From Streptomyces sp. LBL (GTDB taxonomy: Bacteria > Actinomycetota > Actinomycetes > Streptomycetales > Streptomycetaceae), in NCBI RefSeq assembly GCF_029893585.1, contig NZ_JARXYX010000002.1:62001-126000 (forward strand): 64,000 bases of DNA, in the 5' to 3' direction. Shown here piece after piece: positions 1-6,885 of the stretch; position 1 is the stretch's first letter, and the number at the start of each line of letters is the position of its first letter. The translations under genes were made by a program, and so were the position numbers. A model generated the notes under the pieces. That model was not told where the DNA came from. It saw only the letters and a list, made by a program, of their open reading frames with translations, and ran no database searches.

Positions 1-373
1 CCCACCTTGCGCGCACATTGGACGGCGTATCCTGGCAGTGGCTGCGCATCCACCGATTGTGCCCGGTGGCGGGAGGAAACCGTGGCCCGGATGTGGTCCC
101 CCATGAACGTGGAGCTGAACGTCCCCACTCTGCCCGATCGAGGGGATGCGTCAAGCGCCCACCGAGCGATTCCTTGGCGGCCTCGACCCTCCCTCGCCGA
201 AACCTGGACTGCACACTCGCGTCCCGTGGCACGGAGGCGGTGTGTCCCCACTGTGGTGCCTTCGGGCCGCCGCCGGCCGGCGGCGGCGGCCGGCGGCCCG
301 AAGGCGCCTGGGTGACTGCCGCCCGAGGGACGCTGTGTCTCGGTGTCGGTCATCCAGGGAAGGGCTCCGGGGC
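1..373. other. Leading non-coding stretch
   Basis: No convincing gene is visible. Several long open frames cross it, but they run antisense to the oxidoreductase gene or show no recognisable motif. It contains the strong hairpin at 258-305. Anything cut by the left edge of the window cannot be judged. Confidence 0.5.
258..305 (-). terminator. Strong hairpin downstream of the first oxidoreductase gene
   Basis: Perfect 15-bp arms (258-272 and 291-305) begin and end with GCCTTCGGGCCGCCG and its complement, around an 18-nt GC-rich loop. It lies about 70 nt past the stop codon of the minus-strand gene ending at 374, which fits a transcription terminator. There is no U-tract, which is common in Streptomyces terminators. 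A different structural role is possible. Confidence 0.6.
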
Positions 374-1129
374 TCAGCCCCAGAACGGGAGGGCGGCGAA
401 AGAGCCGCCCACGGGGCCTCGGACGGCCGCGTCGATGAGCTCCTTGACCCGGTCGGCGGGCACCGGCTCGCCCGGGCCTTCCCGGAACCACCGCTGCGAC
501 TCCTCCTTGGTGGCCCCCTCAGGGCGTTCTCCGAGGTAGGGCCAGACGTAGACGGGTGTGCCGGGCTCGCAGCGCCAGCTGTCGGCGAGGGTGCCGATGT
601 CCACGGCGTCATAGCCCAGGACGTCGAGAAGCCTGACCATCTCGGCCTTGGCGGCCGGGTCGTCGCCGGCTACGGGCAGGGCGCTGCGGTCGGGGGCGCC
701 GGCGGGGCGGGCCCGGCTGTACAGGCGGATCCAGTCCATGTTGTGGAGCGTCTTCACCACGCGGGAGCCGGTCAGGTGCCGTTGGAGCAGCTCACTGGAG
801 GTGATGTCGCCGCCGTCCAGTTCGGCGATGCGGCCATCGCGCTCCGGGTAGTAATTCAGGGTGTCGATCACGGTCCTGCCCGCGAGAGCCTCGGCGGGGA
901 GCTGGTCGTAGGCGCTCATGGGGACGGTCGCCACCACCAGGTCACCCGCCTGCGCCGCCTCCTCGCGGCCGGCCGCGCGGGCGTGCTCACCGAGTTCGGC
1001 GACCAGGTCGGCGAGGGTCTCGGGGCCGCGGGAATTGCTCATGACGACGTTCAGGCCGGCGGCGACTGCGAGGCGGGCGAGAGCGCCGCCGATCATGCCG
1101 CTTCCGATGAATCCGATGGTCTGGGTCAC
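374..1129 (-). CDS. F420/NADP-type oxidoreductase (NADPH:F420 reductase-like), copy 1
   Basis: The 251-residue Rossmann protein opens with IGFIGSGMIGGALARLAVAAG, the GxGxxG nucleotide-binding loop of the F420-dependent NADP reductase/pyrroline-5-carboxylate reductase superfamily. It is probably a cytosolic hydride-transfer enzyme; the substrate is unknown. The GTG start is supported by GGAGG about 10 nt upstream. A second gene at 5914-6666, on the opposite strand, shares the start region, about 38 bp of upstream DNA and a long central block at complete nucleotide identity, while other parts differ. The C-termini also differ (this copy ends in GGSFAALPFWG). It faces away from the MFS gene at 1262-2506. 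Confidence 0.9.
   Translation of the reverse strand: MTQTIGFIGSGMIGGALARLAVAAGLNVVMSNSRGPETLADLVAELGEHARAAGREEAAQAGDLVVATVPMSAYDQLPAEALAGRTVIDTLNYYPERDGRIAELDGGDITSSELLQRHLTGSRVVKTLHNMDWIRLYSRARPAGAPDRSALPVAGDDPAAKAEMVRLLDVLGYDAVDIGTLADSWRCEPGTPVYVWPYLGERPEGATKEESQRWFREGPGEPVPADRVKELIDAAVRGPVGGSFAALPFWG
545..835. repeat. Central identity tract of the inverted oxidoreductase duplication (partner 6208-6498)
   Basis: The 291 nt here appear identical, read by eye, to 6208-6498 on the opposite strand. Outside this block the two genes diverge at both DNA and protein level. Near-perfect identity flanked by divergence suggests gene conversion or a recent recombination between paralogues. Confidence 0.8.
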
Positions 1130-1167
1130 AGTGTCAAACCTCCATGACGAAAGCGCGCGAACGGCGC
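971..1167. repeat. 5' identity tract of the inverted oxidoreductase duplication (partner 5876-6072)
   Basis: The 197 nt covering the first ~53 codons plus 38 bp of upstream DNA, including the ribosome binding site, appear identical to 5876-6072 in inverted orientation. Homology stops abruptly upstream, so each copy has its own promoter region beyond this point. Confidence 0.8.
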
Positions 1168-1261
1168 CTCTGTTGTGAGAGTGAACAGGCGGATGGTTGT
1201 GGGATCTGCGGGGCGAAGGCTGGTTCGGTCGGCTTCAAGTGGGCCATGCAGTGCGTCACCG

Positions 1262-2506
1262 CTATCGGTCTCCCGTGAGAGGTCCACGGCGGCCGATCGC
1301 CCACACGGTCAGGGCGACAAGGGCCAGGCCGGCACCGGTGAGCGTCACCCCGGGCCAGCCTCCGGCCTGCCACAGCAGGGAGGCTGCGGCCGAACCGATC
1401 GCGCCGCCGACGAAATTGCTGGTCACCAGTGCGGTGTTGATCCGACTTCGGGCCTGCCGCGACACAGCGAACAACCGCGCCTGGTTGAGGATCGTCAGGC
1501 CCATGACAGCGATGTCCAGCAACACGATGGCCACCACGAGCAGGACGACGGAGCGACCGGCGAGGGCTGCGGCACCGAAGGCGACCAGGGCCAAGGCCCA
1601 GCCCGCACCGGTGGCCGGCAGCGACCATCCGCGGTCGTGGAGCCGGCCCGCCCCCTGTGCGGCCGAGGCACCGGCCAGACCTGCCAGCCCGAACAGGCCG
1701 ATGACGGACACCGGGTAGGAGAACGGAGGCGCGCTCAGCAGGAACGTCAGCGCTGTCCAGAACATCGTGAACGCGCCGAATCCAGTGGCACCCAGGACCA
1801 GGGTCCAGCGCACCATCCGCTCCTGCCGGACCACCCGTCCGACGGACGCGATCAGTGCCGGGTACGGCATCCGGAGCTTGGGTTCCATCGACGGGATCGC
1901 ACGGTGGAGGAGGACGGTGAAGATCACCTCGGCAACCGCTGCGACGACGAACACGACGCGCCATCCCGCGACACTCGCGACCAGACCGCTCACGGTCCGC
2001 GAGACAAGGATGCCGATGAGAATTCCGGAGGCCACCGTACCGACCACACGGCCACGGTCGGCGTCGTCGGCGAGGTCCCCGGCGAGCGGGGCGAGGATCT
2101 GCCCGGACACCGTGCTCAACCCCAGCGCGGTGATCGCCACCAGGAGCACGCCGATCGACGGGGCCAGCGCGCATCCCACCAGCGCCACGGCCCCGATCAG
2201 CATCATCAGCGGGATGAGCCGGCGCCGGTCCATCACGTCGCCGAGCGGCACGATGAGCAGGATGCCGACCGCGTAGCCGATCTGGGTGGCCGTGACCAGC
2301 CATCCCGCGAGCGAGGCGGACGCGTGCAGGTCGCGCGCGATGAAGTCCAGCAGGGGCTGCGCCCAGTAGAGATTCGCGACGGCCGCACCGCCGGCGATGG
2401 CGAACAGCAGCGTCAGCCCGCGGCTGATCCCCCGCCGCCGCTGCCGGGTCACAGCCGGACCGGACCGCGCTGTGGCAGGCGGCACAGTGTTCTCGGGAGT
2501 GGACAC
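1262..2506 (-). CDS. MFS transporter (DHA1-like drug/metabolite efflux)
   Basis: This 414-residue protein has about 12 hydrophobic segments and the MFS loop 2-3 signature (GDVMDRRRLIP) near residue 85. The N-terminus (NLYWAQPLLDFIARDL) resembles the YnfM/arabinose-efflux branch of the DHA1 family. It should be an inner-membrane proton-coupled exporter, substrate unknown. The GTG start is preceded by AAGGA. It is transcribed divergently from the XRE regulator at 2781, which probably controls it. Confidence 0.92.
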   Translation of the reverse strand: MSTPENTVPPATARSGPAVTRQRRRGISRGLTLLFAIAGGAAVANLYWAQPLLDFIARDLHASASLAGWLVTATQIGYAVGILLIVPLGDVMDRRRLIPLMMLIGAVALVGCALAPSIGVLLVAITALGLSTVSGQILAPLAGDLADDADRGRVVGTVASGILIGILVSRTVSGLVASVAGWRVVFVVAAVAEVIFTVLLHRAIPSMEPKLRMPYPALIASVGRVVRQERMVRWTLVLGATGFGAFTMFWTALTFLLSAPPFSYPVSVIGLFGLAGLAGASAAQGAGRLHDRGWSLPATGAGWALALVAFGAAALAGRSVVLLVVAIVLLDIAVMGLTILNQARLFAVSRQARSRINTALVTSNFVGGAIGSAAASLLWQAGGWPGVTLTGAGLALVALTVWAIGRRGPLTGDR

Positions 2507-2704
2507 GTAGTGCTTCCTTGTTCGGGGCTGCCCTCAAAACGGGACAACAGGTCGAGCGAGTGGCGCCAGAGGGCGGAGCACAGGCCACTACGCCGGGGCC
2601 GCGCTCCGCCGACCCAGGGCAGCTGAGTGGCCGACGCCGTGCATCCGGTGGACGGGTCCTCTCGCCACCACCGGAGCACCATCCATGCAACAGCCCTCGA
2701 CGTC

Positions 2705-2856
2705 CGATGAGGGAGAGCCTGACGAGCCGGGTACTGACAGGGCCTCCCAGCCTCGCCATTGCCGGACATAACCTCGGAGAATGGACAGGAGAAAAGAGAT
2801 CCGGGAGTTCCTGACAACCCGCCGAGCCAAGATCACCCCCGCACAGGCGGAGCTGC
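2705..2856 (+). repeat. Intact copy of duplicated XRE promoter/5' region (partner 3686-3836)
   Basis: This segment holds the upstream region and first 25 codons of the XRE gene. Its reverse complement recurs, with mismatches, at 3686-3836. The shared upstream motif GATGAGGGAGAGCCTGA, followed by a CCTCCCAG block, lies in the promoter region and could be an operator of this regulator type. Confidence 0.65.
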
Positions 2857-3677
2857 CCGCCTTCGGCAGCGACGCACGGCGTGTTCCCGGTCTGCGTCGC
2901 GAGGAAGTCGCACTCCTGGCCGGAGTCAGCGTCGACTACTACACCCGCCTGGAGCGCGGCAACGCGCGCGGCGTCTCCGACAACGTCCTGGACAACCTCG
3001 CCCGGGCACTCCAGCTCACCGAGGCCGAGCGAACCCACCTCTTCGACCTGGTCCGCGCGGCGAACGCCACCACCCGGCCCCGCCGGACCGGCCGGCAGCG
3101 GATGCGTCCGGCTGTGCAGCGCATCCTGGACGCGATGACGACACCTGCGCATGTGTGGAACGGACACTTCGACACGCTGGCCGCCAACCGGCTGGGGCGT
3201 GCCCTGTTCTCACCGGTGATCCAGGACCGGCCCCTGCCCGTCAACCACGCCCGGTTCCTCTTCCTCGACCCCCGGGCGGAAGAATTCTTCAGCGACTGGG
3301 AGGGTTCCGCCAACGGCACCGTCGCCGCCTTGCGTTGGCAAGCAGGCCGCAACCCCTACGACAAGGCGCTGACAGACCTCGTCGGTGAACTGTCCACGCG
3401 CAGCGAGTTCTTCCGCACCCGATGGGCAGCCCACAACGTGCGCGTGCACCGCAATGGCGTCAAGAAGCTCCACCACCCTGTCGTCGGCGACCTTTCCCTG
3501 CCCTATGAGTCGATGGCCCTCGACGCCGACTCCGGCCTGACCCTCGTCGCCTACAGCGCCGAACCCGGCTCCCCCTCCGAAGAGGCGCTCGGCTTCCTTG
3601 CCAGCTGGGCCGCCGCCTCCGATCACGAGCAGGGCGATCAGCCGGCCCAGGGCCCCGACCCGCGGCAAACTCGCTGA
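2781..3677 (+). CDS. XRE-family regulator with MmyB-like ligand-binding domain
   Basis: The 298 residues comprise an N-terminal helix-turn-helix (RREEVALLAGVSVDYYTRLE, about residues 35-55) and a C-terminal MmyB-like domain thought to bind fatty-acid-like ligands. This architecture is abundant in Streptomyces and often sits beside an oxidoreductase or transporter it represses. The ATG start has CGGAGA immediately upstream. It is divergent from the MFS gene at 1262-2506. Its 5' region is repeated in inverted, truncated form just past its own stop codon. Confidence 0.93.
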   Translation: MDRRKEIREFLTTRRAKITPAQAELPAFGSDARRVPGLRREEVALLAGVSVDYYTRLERGNARGVSDNVLDNLARALQLTEAERTHLFDLVRAANATTRPRRTGRQRMRPAVQRILDAMTTPAHVWNGHFDTLAANRLGRALFSPVIQDRPLPVNHARFLFLDPRAEEFFSDWEGSANGTVAALRWQAGRNPYDKALTDLVGELSTRSEFFRTRWAAHNVRVHRNGVKKLHHPVVGDLSLPYESMALDADSGLTLVAYSAEPGSPSEEALGFLASWAAASDHEQGDQPAQGPDPRQTR

Positions 3678-3685
3678 GACCATCT

Positions 3686-3760
3686 CAGTCCTGCCTGCTT
3701 CGGGGTGATCTTGGCTCTTCGGGAGGTCAGGAATTCGCGGACCTCTGTCTGTCCGTCCAT
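3686..3760 (-). pseudogene. Truncated XRE/MmyB regulator remnant (N-terminus only)
   Basis: Reading the minus strand from ATG at 3760 gives REFLTSRRAKITPKQAGL after six residues. This closely matches residues 8-25 of the regulator encoded at 2781 (REFLTTRRAKITPAQAEL). Homology continues into its upstream DNA to about 3836 and then stops. After codon 25 the frame runs into the antisense of the neighbouring gene with no similarity, so about 270 residues are missing. It lies divergent to the SDR at 3959, so the lost regulator was probably that gene's controller. Confidence 0.75.
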
Positions 3761-3958
3761 GCTCCGAGACTGGTCGGCGTGCGCGTGACCTGGGAGGTCC
3801 TGCCAGTACCTGGGTCATCAGGCTCTCCCTCATCGGTCGCCCGGGCGGTTGTATGGGGTCCGTTGCCGCGGGGGCGGACCGTCCGTTCGTCGCGGCACGA
3901 CGTCTGGTCGCCGCGAGTCGCGGGGCCGTAGGAACACTCGGTAGCCGGAGGAGCAATC

Positions 3959-4618
3959 ATGAGCAAGGGATCCGCGCTCATCGTGGGTGTAGGCCCCGGC
4001 CTCGGTCTGGCTCTCGCGGAAGCCTTCGCCCGGGACGGCAACCCGGTGGCGCTGTTCGGTCGTTGCGCCGAGAGCCTGGAGACATATGCGGCCGGGCTTT
4101 CGGCCGAAGGTCATACCGCGAACGCTTACCAGGTGGACGCCACCGACCCCGAGGGACTGCGGGCAGCGCTCGTCCAGGCGGCAGATGACCTGGGGGCGCC
4201 GGAGGTGCTCGTGTACAACGCGGCCCTGATGGCTCCCGACACGCCCACCGAACTGGACGCGCAGGACTTCGCGCGCACCCTCGCGGTGAACGTCACCGGG
4301 GCCATGGTCGCGGCCAGGACGGTCCTCCCGCTCCTGCCGGGCGGCCGGGGAAGCCTGCTGTTCACCGGCGGTGGACTCGCCCTCGATCCCTCGGCGGAGT
4401 ACGCCTCGCTGTCGGTGGGCAAGGCGGCACTGCGGGCCTACGTCCAGTCCCTGTGCAAGCAGCAGCAAGGCTCCGACGTGCACGTGACCACCGTGACCGT
4501 CACCGGCTACATCGGCGGTGGCGACCCGCGCTTCACACCCGAAGCCTTGGCCGCGGCCTACCTCGACCTGCACCAGCAGCCGCAGGGCTGGTGGCAGGCG
4601 GAACTCCTCTACACCTGA
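3959..4618 (+). CDS. SDR-family oxidoreductase, atypical active site
   Basis: This 219-residue protein begins with a Rossmann loop (GVGPGLGLALAEAFARDG) and retains the NAA segment of short-chain dehydrogenases. The usual YxxxK catalytic pair is replaced by YASLSVGK, so the Lys is six residues after the Tyr spacing expects. Activity by the standard SDR mechanism is therefore uncertain. The ATG follows GGAGGAGCAATC, a good ribosome binding site. It sits beyond the XRE remnant at 3686-3760. A related atypical SDR lies at 23215. Confidence 0.88.
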   Translation: MSKGSALIVGVGPGLGLALAEAFARDGNPVALFGRCAESLETYAAGLSAEGHTANAYQVDATDPEGLRAALVQAADDLGAPEVLVYNAALMAPDTPTELDAQDFARTLAVNVTGAMVAARTVLPLLPGGRGSLLFTGGGLALDPSAEYASLSVGKAALRAYVQSLCKQQQGSDVHVTTVTVTGYIGGGDPRFTPEALAAAYLDLHQQPQGWWQAELLYT

Positions 4619-4622
4619 CACA

Positions 4623-4641
4623 CGCCGGCCCCGGGCCGGCG
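4623..4641 (+). terminator. Hairpin just after the SDR stop codon
   Basis: Nine-base complementary arms, CGCCGGCCC and GGGCCGGCG, nearly abut four bases after the stop of the gene ending at 4618. The position suits an intrinsic or stabilising 3' hairpin. It separates this gene from the secreted protein starting at 4762. Confidence 0.5.
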
Positions 4642-4761
4642 CTGTACTGCCCACACCCCAGAGCCGACGGCCCTCGAAACGCGGCCACCGGGCCGAAGGC
4701 TCGCGCAGGCCAAGTCGATGTAACCGCCATGACCCGTCATGCCCGAACCTCAGGAGGAATC

Positions 4762-5739
4762 ATGAAGAACAGAATCATGCGTGCAGTCCTTGCCGCGGCC
4801 GCGGCAAGCCTGACTCTCGCGACGGTCGCCGTTGCGACTCCCGCGGGGGCCGCCACGGAGCCCCTGTCCCGGGCTCACATCGTCGCCCACTTCAACCTGG
4901 CCAAGGGGCAGAGCCCGGAGAACGCACTCATCGAGCCGAACGGCTCCGTGGACATGACCTTCGCCGGCGCCCACCAGATAGCGCGCGTCGACGGCAACGG
5001 CACGACGCACATCCTGGCCACCCTGCCGGCCCCCTCCGACGGCGGTGTCCACACCCCCGTGCTCGGCTTCGCCCTCGCCACCGGACTCGCCCGCACCCCC
5101 GACGGAGCGCTCTACGCCCTGTACGCCACCGGCGCCAAGGACCTGACCGGGCTGTGGCGCTTGAAGCCGGGGCACACGACGCCGGAACGCATCGCGGCCC
5201 TCCCGGCCGACAGCCTGCCCAACGGACTCGCCTTCGACCCTCGCTCGAACGCCTTCTACATCACGGACTCGGTCCTCGGCACCGTATGGTCCGTGCCTGC
5301 TCACGGCGGACGCGCGACGGCCTGGTCCACCGCACCGGAACTCGCACCCCACGGATTCCTCGGAGCCAACGGCGCACGCGTGCACGACAACGCCCTCTGG
5401 GTGACCAACTTCGACCAGGGCACCGTGGTGCGCATACCCGTCGGCGACGACCACCGCGCGGGCAGGCCGACCGTCAAGGCCACCGGCCTGCAGGGCATCG
5501 ACGACTTCGCCTTCACGGGCCGTGGCAACGAGATTCTCGGCGCCCTCAACCAGCCGAACAAGGTCGTGCGCATCACGGACGACGGATCGAACACCACCGT
5601 CCTGAACGCCTCCGACGGGCTGCAGAACCCCACCTCCGTGGCGGTCCGCGGCAACGACGTCTACATACCCAGCGCCGCCTACACCACCGCCACCGACCCC
5701 AACCTGCTCCACGCCCACCTTGACCGTCAAGGTCACTGA
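4762..5739 (+). CDS. Secreted SMP-30/gluconolactonase-like beta-propeller protein
   Basis: The 325-residue product starts with a Sec signal peptide (MKNRIMRAVLAAAAASLTLA, then a run ending ATPAGA-A). The mature part shows repeated propeller blades with SMP-30/strictosidine-synthase-like motifs: GLARTPDGALYAL, LPNGLAFDP, FYITDSVLGTVW and NPTSVAVRGNDVYIPSA. It is probably extracellular; hydrolysis of a sugar lactone is possible but unproven. The start was placed at ATG 4762 because AGGAGG lies 5-10 nt upstream and the signal peptide begins there. The longer open frame upstream overlaps the SDR gene. Confidence 0.88.
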   Translation: MKNRIMRAVLAAAAASLTLATVAVATPAGAATEPLSRAHIVAHFNLAKGQSPENALIEPNGSVDMTFAGAHQIARVDGNGTTHILATLPAPSDGGVHTPVLGFALATGLARTPDGALYALYATGAKDLTGLWRLKPGHTTPERIAALPADSLPNGLAFDPRSNAFYITDSVLGTVWSVPAHGGRATAWSTAPELAPHGFLGANGARVHDNALWVTNFDQGTVVRIPVGDDHRAGRPTVKATGLQGIDDFAFTGRGNEILGALNQPNKVVRITDDGSNTTVLNASDGLQNPTSVAVRGNDVYIPSAAYTTATDPNLLHAHLDRQGH

Positions 5740-5761
5740 GCGCCGCAAGGCCGCACGGAAC

Positions 5762-5798
5762 GCCTCAGCTGGGCTCATGGTGGCGGCCTGGCTGAGGC
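5762..5798 (+). terminator. Weak hairpin after the propeller gene
   Basis: Eight-base arms GCCTCAGC (5762-5769) and GCTGAGGC (5791-5798) flank a 21-nt loop shortly after the stop codon at 5739. It may end transcription before the next gene. There is no U-tract. Confidence 0.3.
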
Positions 5799-5913
5799 AG
5801 TCCGCAGAACCACTTCACAGACCTATGCGTCTGCGTTCCCTTTCAGTCCGCCGAGGACTCATTCAGTTCCAGAGCGCGCCGTTCGCGCGCTTTCGTCATG
5901 GAGGTTTGACACT

Positions 5914-6666
5914 GTGACCCAGACCATCGGATTCATCGGAAGCGGCATGATCGGCGGCGCTCTCGCCCGCCTCGCAGTCGCCGCCGGCCTGAACGTCGTC
6001 ATGAGCAATTCCCGCGGCCCCGAGACCCTCGCCGACCTGGTCGCCGAACTCGGTGAGCACGCCCGCGCGGCCACCCCGGAGGAGGCGGCGAAGGCGGGCG
6101 ATGTGGTGGTGGCGACCGTCCCGCTGGGCGTCTACGCCAAGCTGCCCGCCGACGCTCTCGCGGGCAGGACCGTGATCGACACCATGAATTACTACCCGGG
6201 GCGCGACGGCCGCATCGCCGAACTGGACGGCGGCGACATCACCTCCAGTGAGCTGCTCCAACGGCACCTGACCGGCTCCCGCGTGGTGAAGACGCTCCAC
6301 AACATGGACTGGATCCGCCTGTACAGCCGGGCCCGCCCCGCCGGCGCCCCCGACCGCAGCGCCCTGCCCGTAGCCGGCGACGACCCGGCCGCCAAGGCCG
6401 AGATGGTCAGGCTTCTCGACGTCCTGGGCTATGACGCCGTGGACATCGGCACCCTCGCCGACAGCTGGCGCTGCGAGCCCGGCACACCCGTCTACGTCCA
6501 GCCCTACCAGGGCCCACGACCGGCGCAGATCACCCAACAGGATTGGCACCAACCGGAGTGGCAGCGGTGGTTCCGGGAAGCCCCGGGCGAGCCGGTGCCC
6601 GCCGACCGGGTCAAGCAGCTCATCGCCCAGGCCGTCCGAGGCCACGTGGGCGGCCACAGCGGCTGA
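5914..6666 (+). CDS. F420/NADP-type oxidoreductase (NADPH:F420 reductase-like), copy 2
   Basis: This 250-residue paralogue of the gene at 374-1129 has the same GSGMIGGALARLA nucleotide loop. It probably performs hydride transfer with a nicotinamide or F420 cofactor in the cytosol. The first ~53 codons plus leader and codons ~99-195 match copy 1 base for base. Codons ~54-98 and the C-terminus (QITQQDWHQPEWQRWFRE) differ. The GTG start has GGAGG 8-12 nt upstream, inside the duplicated leader. The two copies flank a 4.8-kb segment as an inverted pair. Confidence 0.9.
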   Translation: MTQTIGFIGSGMIGGALARLAVAAGLNVVMSNSRGPETLADLVAELGEHARAATPEEAAKAGDVVVATVPLGVYAKLPADALAGRTVIDTMNYYPGRDGRIAELDGGDITSSELLQRHLTGSRVVKTLHNMDWIRLYSRARPAGAPDRSALPVAGDDPAAKAEMVRLLDVLGYDAVDIGTLADSWRCEPGTPVYVQPYQGPRPAQITQQDWHQPEWQRWFREAPGEPVPADRVKQLIAQAVRGHVGGHSG

Positions 6667-6733
6667 CCCCGGCGCCCTTTCCGTGGGGGGCCTGACACCG
6701 GAAACACCACAGGGAGTCCGAAGGAGACACCCC

Positions 6734-6811
6734 ATGTCCACCGCTGTTACGGCGAATCCCCGCCCGGTCACAATGAGGCAATCCCCACCGGGAGTCACGG
6801 GCGGTCGATGA
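6734..6811 (+). pseudogene. Stranded gene start: 25-codon ORF with good ribosome binding site
   Basis: AAGGAG lies 8 nt before an ATG, opening a frame of 25 codons (MSTAVTANPRPVT..., ending GGR). It reads like the N-terminus of a protein whose body has been lost. The next feature is the convergent end of the alpha-galactosidase gene. It could instead be a genuine short peptide; no homology can be claimed. Confidence 0.3.
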
Positions 6812-6885
6812 CGGGGTGACGGGGTGACGGGTCCGACCGTGTTGCGACTGTGCGGCTCCCGGACGACTGTCGGCTGCGCCTGAGC

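Noticed and set aside
146..1147. Plus-strand open frame of 333 codons over the first oxidoreductase
   Set aside because: It is the antisense of a gene with clear family motifs. The same shadow appears at the paralogue (5896-6798, minus).
1134..3167. Minus-strand open frame of 677 codons across the MFS gene and XRE start
   Set aside because: It crosses two genes and their divergent promoter, and shows only Arg/Pro/Gly-rich shadow composition.
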